A stretch of 64,000 bases of DNA from Clostridium massiliamazoniense. GTDB lineage: Bacteria; Bacillota; Clostridia; Clostridiales; Clostridiaceae. Both the position numbers and the translations under genes were made by a program. The notes beneath the pieces are model-generated. The model was not told the origin of the DNA, searched no databases, and was given only the letters and a program-made list of their open reading frames with translations. The stretch is from positions 806,001 through 870,000 of the forward strand of contig NZ_LN879468.1 in NCBI RefSeq assembly GCF_001403635.1, in the 5' to 3' direction. This document shows, piece by piece, positions 31,193 to 40,367 of this stretch. How positions within the stretch are numbered: the stretch's first letter is position 1; each line of letters starts with the position of its first letter.

Positions 31193-31230
31193 CTTACAAT
31201 TCACCTCCTTTTAAAAATAATAATTATATA

Positions 31231-32586
31231 TTAACTCATAAACGGCATTCTGCCGAAAAGACCTTTTTTCGGACTTTTCTGTAATGACTTTAATTGCTTC
31301 ATTTGCTTTTTCATCATCCCATGACCTTTGATGAGTTTATTAACATCTTGAACTGTTACACCAGCACCCTTTGCAATTCTTTTCTTTCTTGAACCAGAAT
31401 TTGATAAAAGATTTGGATTTTTTCTTTCTTTATCAGTCATTGAATAAATAATGGCTTTAACTTTTTCCATTTCTTTTTCACCACTTGATAAATCTAATCC
31501 TTCTAAATCTTTTGAATTAACTCCTGGCATCATTTCAAGAAGCTTTGTTATAGGTCCTAGTTTTTTCATTTGCTCCATAGCTTTTAAATAATCATCGAAA
31601 TTAAATTCTTGATTAGTCATTTTCTTAGCTAATTCTTGAGCATCTTTTTCATCTATAGCTTCCTGAGCCTTTTCTATAAGAGATAATACATCTCCCATAC
31701 CAAGTATTCTTGAAGCCATTCTGTCTGGATGGAAAACTTCAATATCATTCATTTTCTCACCCATACCTACAAATTTTATAGGTTTTTCAGTTACTTTTCT
31801 TATTGATAATGCAGCTCCACCTCTTGTATCACCATCAAGCTTAGTTAAGATAACACCACTTATATCTAGGTTTTCATTGAATGTTTGTGCTACATTTACA
31901 GCATCTTGACCTGTCATTGAGTCAACAACCAATAGAACTTCTGATGGATTTGCAATTTCTTTAACATCCTTAAGTTCTTGCATTAATTCTTCATCTATGT
32001 GAAGTCTACCTGCTGTATCTATAATAACTACGTTATTACCATTTCTTTTTGCTTCTTCTATTCCAGCCTTAGCAATATCTATTGCTTTAACCTTATCTCC
32101 CATAGAGAATACTGGAATATCAATTTGCTTACCAACTACTTGTAATTGTTTTATAGCAGCTGGTCTATATATATCACAAGCCACTAATAACGGCTTTTTG
32201 TTTTGCTTTCTAAGATGTAAGGCTAATTTACCAGCCATAGTTGTCTTACCTGCACCTTGAAGACCAACTAACATAAATACTGTTGTTCCACTTGATGAAT
32301 AAGTAAGTTTACTTTCTGACTCTCCCATAAGATTAGTAAGTTCTTCATTTACTATCTTTATTACTTGTTGTGCTGGAGTTAAACTTTCTAAAACTTCTTC
32401 TCCTACACATTTACTACTAACATTAGCAACAAATTCTTTTACAACTTTGAAGTTAACATCAGCTTCTAATAAAGCAAGCTTTACTTCTCTCATGGCTTCT
32501 TTTATATCTTTTTCAGTTAATTTGCCTTTACCTTTTAATCTCTTAAATGCGTCTTGTAATTTTGACGATAAATTATCAAAAGCCAT
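31231..32586 (-). CDS. ffh: signal recognition particle protein Ffh
   Basis: Ffh is the SRP54 GTPase that binds 4.5S/6S-type SRP RNA and signal sequences. N domain, then G domain (GLQGAGKTTMAGKLA near residue 107, DTAGRLH, TKLDGDTRGGAAL), then the methionine-rich M domain ending GHGMMKKQMKQLKSL. The ATG at 32586, 6 bases after AGGAGG, is used; an upstream in-frame TTG overlaps the binding site. It follows ylxM by 10 bases. Confidence 0.97.
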   Translation of the reverse strand: MAFDNLSSKLQDAFKRLKGKGKLTEKDIKEAMREVKLALLEADVNFKVVKEFVANVSSKCVGEEVLESLTPAQQVIKIVNEELTNLMGESESKLTYSSSGTTVFMLVGLQGAGKTTMAGKLALHLRKQNKKPLLVACDIYRPAAIKQLQVVGKQIDIPVFSMGDKVKAIDIAKAGIEEAKRNGNNVVIIDTAGRLHIDEELMQELKDVKEIANPSEVLLVVDSMTGQDAVNVAQTFNENLDISGVILTKLDGDTRGGAALSIRKVTEKPIKFVGMGEKMNDIEVFHPDRMASRILGMGDVLSLIEKAQEAIDEKDAQELAKKMTNQEFNFDDYLKAMEQMKKLGPITKLLEMMPGVNSKDLEGLDLSSGEKEMEKVKAIIYSMTDKERKNPNLLSNSGSRKKRIAKGAGVTVQDVNKLIKGHGMMKKQMKQLKSLQKSPKKGLFGRMPFMS

Positions 32587-32596
32587 GTTCAACCTC

Positions 32597-32935
32597 CTAT
32601 GCGTTTATAATCTCATCTATATTTTTTTCTATAAGCTTTAATTCTTCTGAACTAAGTGCTTTATTTAGAGATATTTTCTTTAACATCTCTTCTTTTAGCA
32701 TAAGTTTTTTATTATGCTTTTTCAATAGTTTGAGTTTATCCTCATAAGCTGATAGTTGCTTTGAACATCTCTTTATTAAATCGTGCGTTGCTTGCCTACT
32801 AGTTTTATTTATTTCAGCAATCTCTCCTAAAGACAAATCTTCGTTGTAATAAAGATTCATTATGTTAAGCTGTTTCTCAGTTAGTAAGGAACCGTAATAA
32901 TCTAATAATATTGATATTTCAAATCTATCTTCCAT
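32597..32935 (-). CDS. ylxM: YlxM-family helix-turn-helix protein (SRP-associated)
   Basis: This is a 112-residue protein with a sigma-70 region-4-like helix-turn-helix: [20 protein letters not shown] then [20 protein letters not shown]. The family is encoded just upstream of ffh in many Firmicutes and is thought to modulate SRP. AAGGTGG precedes the ATG. Its strong promoter (32960-32988) makes it the first gene of ylxM-ffh-rpsP-khpA. Confidence 0.92.
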   Translation of the reverse strand: MEDRFEISILLDYYGSLLTEKQLNIMNLYYNEDLSLGEIAEINKTSRQATHDLIKRCSKQLSAYEDKLKLLKKHNKKLMLKEEMLKKISLNKALSSEELKLIEKNIDEIINA

Positions 32936-32959
32936 ATAACCACCTTACTTACATATGCT

Positions 32960-33005
32960 ATAATAACAGAACTATTTTGTACTGTCAAGTATTTTTACTT
33001 AACAG
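32960..33005 (-). promoter_or_regulatory. strong ylxM-ffh promoter with inverted repeat over the -35
   Basis: Minus-strand consensus TTGACA (32983-32988) and TATTAT (32960-32965) are separated by 17 bases. An inverted repeat, CTGTTAAGTA/TACTTGACAG with an AAAA centre (32982-33005), covers the -35 element, so a repressor could control it. The untranslated leader is only about 18 bases. Confidence 0.75.
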
Positions 33006-33208
33006 CACTTTAGTCCCTTATCCAAGTAACAGAGCTACTTTCGAAGTTTTTCTAGAATTTTCTTTAAAAATTATTTTATATTTTTTAAAATTTATCTTAC
33101 TCTTTTTTATATAAAAAATAAATAATACTCTAACTTTTAAAAAATAACTTTTATTACTTTTAACACAAACTATTAAATTAAATAATTAAAATTATTATTT
33201 TTAATTTT
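33006..33208. other. AT-rich non-coding part of the ftsY-ylxM gap
   Basis: This covers about half of the 410-base gene-free stretch 32936-33345. It is extremely AT-rich, with short AT-only inverted repeats (for example TAAAATTA/TAATTTTA near 33190-33210). I see no gene or convincing terminator here. The remaining parts of the gap are the ylxM promoter and the RNA-like element at 33209-33345. Confidence 0.6.
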
Positions 33209-33345
33209 ACTATTTATTTTATCTAATGACTAGTGTCTATAACACTCTAATCTTTTATAAATTATAGATAAATAGACACAGCCTACTAGATAACTTCCAC
33301 TAAAATCTATACAGAGTCAAGACTCTATATGAATTAAGTCTCAGT
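33209..33345 (-). ncRNA. candidate structured RNA element, copy B (homologue at 45929-46146)
   Basis: On the minus strand, directly after the ftsY stop, the element has AGACTTAATTCA (about 33330-33341), then a hairpin with AGAGTC/GACTCT (33313-33326), the linker TTAGTGGAAG, TTATCTAG (33286-33293), an 8-bp helix GTGTCTAT/ATAGACAC (33272-33279 and 33233-33240), and TTAGATAA (33219-33226), which re-pairs with TTATCTAG. The same linkers occur at 45.9 kb with different hairpin sequences. This could be a small RNA or a conserved 3'-UTR element. The family is not identified. Confidence 0.5.
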
Positions 33346-34257
33346 TTATAATAAAGCTTCAGCAAAATCCTTTGCATTAAATTCTTGTAAATCATCAACA
33401 CCTTCACCTACACCAATATATCTAACTGGTATATTTAAAGTGTTTTTGATAGATATAACAACTCCACCTTTAGCTGTTCCATCTAATTTAGTTAATATTA
33501 TACCATCTATAGGACAAGACTCCATGAATTGTTTAGCTTGAATAACAGCATTTTGACCTGTTGTTCCATCTAAAACAAGTAAAGTTTCTTTTTCTCTATC
33601 CCCTAGCTCTCTATCTATTATTCTATTAATTTTAGCTAATTCATCCATTAGATTTTTCTTATTATGAAGTCTTCCTGCTGTATCACAGATTAAAAGATCA
33701 ACATCTCTTGCCTTAGCTGCTTGCACAGCATCAAAAACTACAGCTGCGGGGTCTGAACCTTCTCCATGTTTAACTATATCAACTCCGGCTCTCTCACTCC
33801 ATACAACAAGTTGGTCTATAGCTGCTGCTCTAAAAGTATCAGCTGCTGCTAATAAAACTTTTTTACCTTCTGCTTTATTCTTAGCTGCTAATTTTCCTAT
33901 AGATGTTGTTTTTCCAACTCCATTTACTCCAATTACAAGCATTACTTTTTTCTTGCTTTCATCAACTTCTCTATCATCTCCTTCAAGAAGCATTTCTTCT
34001 ATAACAGCTTTCATAGCTGGTTTTACCTCTTGTGGGTCATTAATTTTTTCTTGTCTTATTTTCTTTTTTAATCTTTCTATTATCTCTACTGTAGTATCCA
34101 TTCCAATATCAGACATTATAAGAATTTCTTCAAGTTCTTCATATAAATCATCATCTATTGTTATAGCTAACTTTAATGTTTCATTTATTTTATCAGTTAA
34201 ACTATCCCTTGTTTTAGTTAAACCAGTTTTTAATTTATCAAATAATCCTCCAAGCAT
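33346..34257 (-). CDS. ftsY: signal recognition particle receptor FtsY
   Basis: FtsY is the membrane-associated SRP receptor GTPase that docks Ffh-ribosome complexes. The 303 residues have the NG domain only, with no long acidic A domain: GVNGVGKTTSIGKLAAK near residue 110, DTAGRLHNKKNLMDEL, and TKLDGTAKGGVV near 260. It lies 19 bases downstream of smc. The stop codon lies inside the first bases of the candidate RNA element. Confidence 0.96.
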   Translation of the reverse strand: MLGGLFDKLKTGLTKTRDSLTDKINETLKLAITIDDDLYEELEEILIMSDIGMDTTVEIIERLKKKIRQEKINDPQEVKPAMKAVIEEMLLEGDDREVDESKKKVMLVIGVNGVGKTTSIGKLAAKNKAEGKKVLLAAADTFRAAAIDQLVVWSERAGVDIVKHGEGSDPAAVVFDAVQAAKARDVDLLICDTAGRLHNKKNLMDELAKINRIIDRELGDREKETLLVLDGTTGQNAVIQAKQFMESCPIDGIILTKLDGTAKGGVVISIKNTLNIPVRYIGVGEGVDDLQEFNAKDFAEALL

Positions 34258-34276
34258 AAAATATTCTCCTTTTTAA

Positions 34277-37200
34277 TTAATTTTTATTTAAATCTACAGA
34301 AACTATTTTTGATATTCCTTTTTCCTCCATAGTAACACCATACATTATATCTGCTGCCTCCATAGTACCTTTTCTATGAGTTATAACTATAAATTGTATA
34401 TTCTCTGAAAAAGCCTTTAAGAAATCAGCATATCTATTTACATTTGCATCATCTAATGCAGCTTCAATTTCATCAAGTATACAGAATGGTGTTGGTTTCA
34501 TTTTTAATATCCCAAATAGTAAAGCTATAGCTGATAGCACTTTCTCTCCACCAGACATTAAGTTAATGTTTTGAATTTTCTTCCCTGGTGGTTGAACTCG
34601 TATTTCTATATCTCCATTAAGTTCATCTGTTTCATCTAAAATTAGTTTAGCTGATCCTCCTTTAAATAATTCTTTGAAAGTTTCATCAAAGTTTTTATTT
34701 AATATATTAAAGTTCTGTCTAAACATAACTCTCATTTTAGATGTCATTTCTTCTATTATTTCTAATAACTCTTCTCTTGATTTTTCTAAATCTTCTTTTT
34801 CGCCTGTAATGAACCTGTATTTTTCGGATAAATCTCTAAATTCCTCAATAGCATTTACATTAACAGTTCCTAAAGCATTTATTTTGCTCTTTAAATAATT
34901 TATATTATTCCTATGTTTTTCTATACTTTCTATAGGAACATAATTCTTTAATTCCTCTTCATAAGTTGTATCATAGTCTTCTAATAATTTTACTGATAAG
35001 TTTTTCATTTCACTTTCTTGTCTAGTATAAACTATTTCATTTTTATGAAACTCTTCTTCTTTTTTAGCTAATTCTAAAGTAAGACCTTCTATATGACCTT
35101 CTGAAATTTCAATATTTTTCTTTATTTTTGATTTTTCTAAATCATATTCTTTGCTCTTACTTTCTAAATCTATTATATTGCTTTCTTCTCTATTTATAAA
35201 ATTATTATTTTCTGTTATTTTACTTTTACTATCTTTAATAGAATTATTAGCTTCCTCAATAGAACTTTCTAATCTTTCCATATTGGTTTTGATTTCTGTA
35301 ATTTCTATTTCTCTTCTTTTGAGCTCTTTACTTCTATTTAAAACAAACTCCTCTAATTGAGCATTTTTAACTCTAAGAACAGTTTCCTCTTCCTTAAGCT
35401 TAAGTAAATTTTCCTTAAGCTCTTTAAGTTCTTTATCTAAGTCTTCAATAGCAATTTTATTACCTAATTCTTTTTCATTAGTGTCATGAATTCTCTTATC
35501 TATTTTATTTATTTCTTCTCTTATTTCTATAACTCTATTATTTGAAGTTTTAAGTTCATTTTCTAGAGATTTAGATGAAGTTTTTATATTTACTATTTCA
35601 ACTTCTATTCTTTTAATTTCATTTTCTATATTTAATATTTCTATATCTTTATCATAAATATTTTTTCTTAAGTTTTCTTCTAAAACTTTTAATTTCTCAA
35701 TATCTTTATTTATATCAATTCTTTGCTTTTGAAGCTCCTCTAAGTTTACCTTATTTAAATTTATGTCCTCTTCTAAAGTTAAGATTTGATTTTTTCTAGA
35801 TATTATGCCCATATTCTTTTGATAAATACTTCCACCAGTCATTGCTCCACCAGCATTAAGTACCTCTCCAGATAAAGTAACTATTTTATATTTATATGAT
35901 GTTTCTTTAGCAAAGGCTAATCCACTGTCTATATCCCTACATATAATAGTTCTACCTAAAACATAATTTACAATATTTTCATATTTGCTATTAAATTCTA
36001 CAAGCTCTGAAGCTATCCCTAAATATCCATCAATAGTTTTAAGATTATCACTTATTTTCAACTTATTACCCTTAATAATTGATAAAGGTAATAAAGTGGC
36101 TCTTCCAAGTTTCTTTTCCTTTAAATATTCAATAATAGACTTAGCTATTTTTTCATCTTCTGTTATTATGTTTGAAATAGTACTACCTAAGGTTACTTCT
36201 ATTGCTGTTTCATATCCTTCTTTAGTTCTTATTACTTCACCAAGAACAGCTGGCTTACTATTGTTTAACTTAAGAGATCCACTTTTAATGTGGGACATTA
36301 TTTTTTTTACAGATACATTATACCCCTCATATTGATTTTCTAATCTCTTAAGCATTTCTTTATTAGCTTCTAATCTATTTAATGAAGCTGAAATTTTAGC
36401 AACCTCACTATCTTTATTTTTTAAATCGTTATATAACTTCTTTAATTCTTCACTATTATTTACTTGCTTATTATTTATTTCTTCTTTTTCTATCTTAAGA
36501 CCATCTATTTTTTGCGCTAAATTCGCCTTAGTCAAAACATTTACTTTTAATGACCCTTCTAAACTAGATACCTTAGATTTAATATCTTTTAGTTTATCTT
36601 CTAAGTTTAAGAGGTTGGTCTCTGATATTCCCTTTTGATTATTTAAATCATTTAATAATCTTATAGCAGCTAGATTTTCTTCATTTATCTTTTTTAGCTC
36701 TAACTCTTTTTTATCATTTAATGAAGTTAAGTATGCTATATTTTCTCTACCATCTACGATTTTTTCTTTAAAATCTGTATACTCTAAATTTTTCTTGGCA
36801 AACTCAACCTCTAACTTATTCTTTTCTTCAATTAAAGATTTTATCTTTTCTTTACTATTTTTTATATTTACTTTATTTTCTTCTAACCTTACTTCATAGT
36901 TTTTAATTCTTTCTTCTAAAAGATTTATTTCAGCCTTAGAGTTAGATATAGCATCTCTTTTACTTATGTATAATTCTTGCTTTTCTAAATTCTTATTTTC
37001 TAGATTCTCTAGATCTTCTTTTAAAGATTTTACTTTTTCTCTAGCTTCTTTTAATTTATTTTTAGCAGTATTATTATCATAGTTCAAAGCTTCCATTTCT
37101 TTATTTCTATTTTCTATTTCTGCTTTTAAACTATTTATATTATTTATAATCAGACTTATATCTTTTACTCTAAGTTCATTAATTAATTCTAAATATTTTT

Positions 37201-37855
37201 CTGCTTTCTCTTTTTCCTCTTCTAAAGGATTCAATCTTTCTTCATAGGTATAAATTATATCATTTATTCTTGTTAAATTTTCTGCTGTATTCTTAAGTTT
37301 CTTTTCAGCATCTATTTTTCTAGATTTAAATTTAACTATACCAGCAGCTTCTTCTAGAAGAGCTCTTCTATCCTCTGCTTTTCCATTTAATATAGCTTCT
37401 ATCTTACCTTGTCCTATTAATGAATAACCCTCTTTACCGATTCCTGTATCCATAAATAGATTTACTACATCTTTTAATCTACATTGCGAATTATTTATTA
37501 AATACTCACTTTCACCTGACCTAAATATTCTTCTTGTAACTTTTACATCCATAAACTCTATAGGTAATTCACCTTCTGAGTTATCTAAAGTCAAGGAAAC
37601 CTGAGCAAGCCCTATAGGCTTTCTATATTCAGTACCAGTAAATATTACATCTTCCATTTTAGATCCTCTAAGTGTCTTTGCACTTTGTTCACCTAAAACC
37701 CATCTTACAGCATCTGAAACATTACTCTTCCCGCTTCCATTAGGTCCAACAACCGCTGTTATACCTTTATTAAACTTAAGCTCTGTTTTATCAGCAAAGG
37801 ATTTAAATCCTCTTATTTCAAGAGATTTTAAAAACATATATTTAATGCTGTCCAT
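34277..37855 (-). CDS. smc: chromosome segregation protein SMC
   Basis: SMC is the condensin ATPase that organises the bacterial chromosome with ScpA/ScpB. The 1192 residues show the full architecture: N-terminal Walker A VGPNGSGKSNVSDAV near residue 40, two long coiled coils, a glycine-containing hinge near 500-680 (GGAMTGGSIYQKNMG), the signature LMSGGEKVLSA near 1098 and Walker B FCILDEIEAALDDANV. Start is uncertain: ATG 37855 has AGAAGGA 12 bases upstream, while the next ATG (MFLKSLEIRGFK, 37837) matches usual SMC N-termini but lacks a site. Confidence 0.97.
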   Translation of the reverse strand: MDSIKYMFLKSLEIRGFKSFADKTELKFNKGITAVVGPNGSGKSNVSDAVRWVLGEQSAKTLRGSKMEDVIFTGTEYRKPIGLAQVSLTLDNSEGELPIEFMDVKVTRRIFRSGESEYLINNSQCRLKDVVNLFMDTGIGKEGYSLIGQGKIEAILNGKAEDRRALLEEAAGIVKFKSRKIDAEKKLKNTAENLTRINDIIYTYEERLNPLEEEKEKAEKYLELINELRVKDISLIINNINSLKAEIENRNKEMEALNYDNNTAKNKLKEAREKVKSLKEDLENLENKNLEKQELYISKRDAISNSKAEINLLEERIKNYEVRLEENKVNIKNSKEKIKSLIEEKNKLEVEFAKKNLEYTDFKEKIVDGRENIAYLTSLNDKKELELKKINEENLAAIRLLNDLNNQKGISETNLLNLEDKLKDIKSKVSSLEGSLKVNVLTKANLAQKIDGLKIEKEEINNKQVNNSEELKKLYNDLKNKDSEVAKISASLNRLEANKEMLKRLENQYEGYNVSVKKIMSHIKSGSLKLNNSKPAVLGEVIRTKEGYETAIEVTLGSTISNIITEDEKIAKSIIEYLKEKKLGRATLLPLSIIKGNKLKISDNLKTIDGYLGIASELVEFNSKYENIVNYVLGRTIICRDIDSGLAFAKETSYKYKIVTLSGEVLNAGGAMTGGSIYQKNMGIISRKNQILTLEEDINLNKVNLEELQKQRIDINKDIEKLKVLEENLRKNIYDKDIEILNIENEIKRIEVEIVNIKTSSKSLENELKTSNNRVIEIREEINKIDKRIHDTNEKELGNKIAIEDLDKELKELKENLLKLKEEETVLRVKNAQLEEFVLNRSKELKRREIEITEIKTNMERLESSIEEANNSIKDSKSKITENNNFINREESNIIDLESKSKEYDLEKSKIKKNIEISEGHIEGLTLELAKKEEEFHKNEIVYTRQESEMKNLSVKLLEDYDTTYEEELKNYVPIESIEKHRNNINYLKSKINALGTVNVNAIEEFRDLSEKYRFITGEKEDLEKSREELLEIIEEMTSKMRVMFRQNFNILNKNFDETFKELFKGGSAKLILDETDELNGDIEIRVQPPGKKIQNINLMSGGEKVLSAIALLFGILKMKPTPFCILDEIEAALDDANVNRYADFLKAFSENIQFIVITHRKGTMEAADIMYGVTMEEKGISKIVSVDLNKN

Positions 37856-38039
37856 AAAAGATTTTTATCCTTCTGAATAAAATTTTTCTTTTACGGCAGT
37901 TCCTCCTTTCTAAAAAACATAAATTATTTTAACTATAAATATTATTCCAACATTTTTTTACTTATTTAATTACTAATTACAAAATATATCTTAACATAAT
38001 TTCAATGGTAAAATCTATTTTAAAGTGTTTAAATTTATA

Positions 38040-38075
38040 AAAATAAGGGACTTTATCAAATAGATAAGTCCCTTT
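38040..38075 (-). terminator. terminator after the radical-SAM pseudogene
   Basis: Minus-strand hairpin AAGGGACTTATC...GATAAAGTCCCTT followed by ATTTTTATAAA, six bases past the stop. It separates the rnc unit from smc. Confidence 0.8.
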
Positions 38076-38080
38076 ATTCC

Positions 38081-39163
38081 TTATAATTCAACAGAGAATC
38101 TCTTATCATTATTTATCAAATAAATTTCTCTTATTGAATCTTTATCTTTTCTAACTTCAACACTTAAATTAGTATCTTTAAGCTTATCTTTTAGTTTATT
38201 AAAATACTTCTTTTTATCTGCATAAAGTTTTGAAACCACGTTATTGTGAATGCTTATAGTAATAGGACCACTTAAAGAATTTTCATTTATTATTTTATAA
38301 ATATTTTTATTTAGTAAACTACTTTCCACAAGCTCTCTAAAAGCTGGATGGAATGGTCCTGCTACTACATCTTCCCCTTCTGCAATATTATCAGTTGGCT
38401 GAAGTCCTATTCTTATAACATTTATGTTTGCTTCTTTATATAAAACATATACTTCTTCAGCTATTTTAACACACTCTTCTAAATCATATGGGATATATGT
38501 CCCTTTGTTATACATATATTCCATAGGAGTATCCTTTATAGTTAATGCTGGATATATTCTACATAACTTAGGATTCATAGCAATTGATTTTTTAGCTGTT
38601 AGTATATCCTTTTCCCTATTATCTCCAGGAAGCCCTAACATTATTTGATGCCCTAAAACAAACCCATAATCATTTATAAGTTTAGATGCTTTTGAGACAT
38701 CTTATTCACTATGCCCTCTTCTTGATTTTTCTAATACTTCAGCATCTAAAGATTGTACTCCTAATTCTATTATATCCACATCATAAGACTTAAGATGATC
38801 TAATATTTCTTTGTTTATATAATCTGGTCTAGTTGACAATCTTATATAATCTATTGTACCCTTAGTCTTATACTCTTTTGCTACAGCTAAAAGTTCTCTT
38901 TGTTTATTTATATTAATAGCTGTAAATGTTCCTCCAAAGAAAGATAATTCAACTGTTGAATTTTTTCTATCTATAGTTTCTAAATACTCCTCTACAGTAT
39001 TTAAAACGAAATTTCTATCAACATTATTTTCAAGTTTATATTTTGGTCCTACAATTAACTTTGTTTCCTCTCCTGTAATTCTCCCTTGATTACAAAAGGC
39101 ACAATCATGTGGACATCCTTCATGTGGAACAAATATAGGAATTATATAATGTTTTTTTGTCAT
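38081..39163 (-). pseudogene. radical-SAM protein (Elp3/YhcC-like) interrupted by an in-frame TAA
   Basis: The minus-strand frame encodes a radical-SAM protein of about 360 codons. The N-terminal part has the FeS motif CPHDCAFCNQGRITG near residue 18-32 and LSFFGGTFTA. Residues to 153 end RRGHSE, then comes a TAA at 38702-38704. The same frame resumes without shift (DVSKASKLINDYGFVLGHQI then MLGLPGDNREKD) and runs to 38081 with family-like sequence. A single G-to-T change of GAA would create the stop. It overlaps rnc by 4 bases. Function of the intact family is unknown; the N-terminal half alone would lack much of the barrel. Confidence 0.85.
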
Positions 39164-39855
39164 TTTGTTTTTTCAACCTTTCCTAAAGCTTCCTTAGCTG
39201 CATTTTGTTCAGCCTCTTTTTTAGAGTATCCTTCTCCACATCCCATTACTTCTCCATTTATTCTAACTTGGGTGAAGAATATTCTTCTATGTGGTGGTCC
39301 CTCATATTTTATAAGCTCATATGCAATATTAACTTCTCCATTTTTTTGAAGAACTTCTTGAAGTCTTGTTTTAAAATCTAAAATAATTTCTTGATTAATT
39401 GCTTTTCTTATTATTTCTTCAAATCTAGTTAAGATAAATTCCTTAGCAACTTCAATACCTCTATCTAAATAAATAGCTGCTATTACAGCTTCTAAACAGT
39501 CGGCTTGTATAGATATTCTATTTCTACCTCCTGTTAACTCTTCACCTTTACTCATTCTTATTATTTTTCCTAATTGCATTTTGCTTGCAACTTCAAAAAG
39601 AGAATTTTCACAAACTATTAAAGCTCTTATTTTTGTTAATTCACCTTCTGACTTATTTTTATAACTATTAAATAAATTTTCTGTTATTGTTAATTGCAGT
39701 ACAGAATCTCCTAAAAACTCCAGTCTTTCATTATACTTAATATCCTTAAACTGATTGGCAAAAGAACTGTGCGTTAATGCCGTTATCAAAAGTCCTTTGT
39801 CTTTAAAGTCTATACCTATCTTTTTCTCTAGTTCCTTCACATTTATTTCCTTCAC
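39160..39855 (-). CDS. rnc: ribonuclease III
   Basis: RNase III cleaves double-stranded RNA in rRNA precursors and regulatory duplexes. The catalytic motif NERLEFLGDSVLQL lies near residue 41, with EADCLEAVIAAIYLD near 115, and a C-terminal double-stranded RNA-binding domain (DFKTRLQEVLQK to GYSKKEAEQNAAKEAL). 231 residues is standard. The start is GTG, 6 bases after GAGGG. It is preceded by a large base-paired leader (39876-39982). Confidence 0.97.
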   Translation of the reverse strand: MKEINVKELEKKIGIDFKDKGLLITALTHSSFANQFKDIKYNERLEFLGDSVLQLTITENLFNSYKNKSEGELTKIRALIVCENSLFEVASKMQLGKIIRMSKGEELTGGRNRISIQADCLEAVIAAIYLDRGIEVAKEFILTRFEEIIRKAINQEIILDFKTRLQEVLQKNGEVNIAYELIKYEGPPHRRIFFTQVRINGEVMGCGEGYSKKEAEQNAAKEALGKVEKTK

Positions 39856-39875
39856 TTCTAACCCTCACTCCTTAA

Positions 39876-39982
39876 AGGTTTATTCTTCAGGTTGTTTTTC
39901 TAATAAAATTCTTCAATTAAATTTTATCATTAAGTGATGATTTATGCATCATTTCACTTATAACAAACTCAAGAATAAACCT
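39876..39982 (-). promoter_or_regulatory. three-helix RNA structure in the rnc 5' leader
   Basis: A perfect 12-bp closing helix pairs AGGTTTATTCTT (39876-39887) with AAGAATAAACCT (39971-39982). It encloses two hairpins: ATAAAATT/AATTTTAT (39903-39910 and 39920-39927) and AAGTGA-TGAT/ATCA-TCACTT (39932-39959). The structure ends 20 bases before the rnc GTG. There is no U tract, so it is not a terminator. RNase III of E. coli and other bacteria cleaves hairpins in its own leader, so an autoregulatory cleavage site is the natural inference. Confidence 0.65.
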
Positions 39983-40005
39983 ACTTATTTCTGTCACTCA
40001 ATATA

Positions 40006-40028
40006 ACAAAATCCCGCTAATGCGGGAC
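40006..40028 (-). terminator. acpP terminator
   Basis: Minus-strand hairpin TCCCGC/GCGGGA with a four-base loop followed by TTTTGTT, six bases past the acpP stop. Confidence 0.85.
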
Positions 40029-40033
40029 TTTTT

Positions 40034-40264
40034 CTACTCTTCTCTATGTTCCTTAATGTATTTAACAACATCCGCAACTGTTATAAATTCAGCAGCATCT
40101 TCATCAGGTATTTCCATTTCTAATTCTTCTTCTAAAGACATTATTAACTCAACAACATCTAATGAATCAGCTCCTAAATCCTCAACAAAAGTTGAATCCA
40201 TAGTTATGCTATCTTCATCTACTGATAATTTATCAGCTATAATTTCTTTTATCTTATCAAACAT
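40034..40264 (-). CDS. acpP: acyl carrier protein
   Basis: AcpP carries growing acyl chains on phosphopantetheine in fatty acid synthesis. GADSLDVVEL contains the attachment serine at residue 34. The protein is 76 residues and strongly acidic, as expected. AGGAGGTG precedes the ATG. It lies between plsX and rnc with its own promoter and terminator. Confidence 0.97.
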   Translation of the reverse strand: MFDKIKEIIADKLSVDEDSITMDSTFVEDLGADSLDVVELIMSLEEELEMEIPDEDAAEFITVADVVKYIKEHREE

Positions 40265-40297
40265 TACGAAATCACCTCCTAATATCGACCTATATAG

Positions 40298-40326
40298 ATA
40301 TTATTATATATCTGTAAATTCGTCAA
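40298..40326 (-). promoter_or_regulatory. acpP promoter
   Basis: Minus-strand TTGACG (40321-40326) and TAATAT (40298-40303) with 17-base spacing, about 34 bases before the start codon. Confidence 0.7.
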
Positions 40327-40367
40327 TATTACATTAATAGAATATTTTAATTTTTATTGTAAAATTA

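Noticed and set aside
37921..38040. smc promoter candidates (TTTACC with TATATT, 18-base spacing)
   Set aside because: Several equally weak alternatives exist in this AT-rich region, so none could be chosen.
38702..38704. Stop codon in the radical-SAM gene as a recoding or selenocysteine site
   Set aside because: The codon is TAA, not TGA, and no adjacent hairpin or slippery sequence supports recoding. A nonsense mutation or sequencing error is simpler.
39876..39982. Cloverleaf-like fold as a tRNA gene
   Set aside because: It has only three helices, no T-loop or anticodon loop sequence and no CCA-type end.
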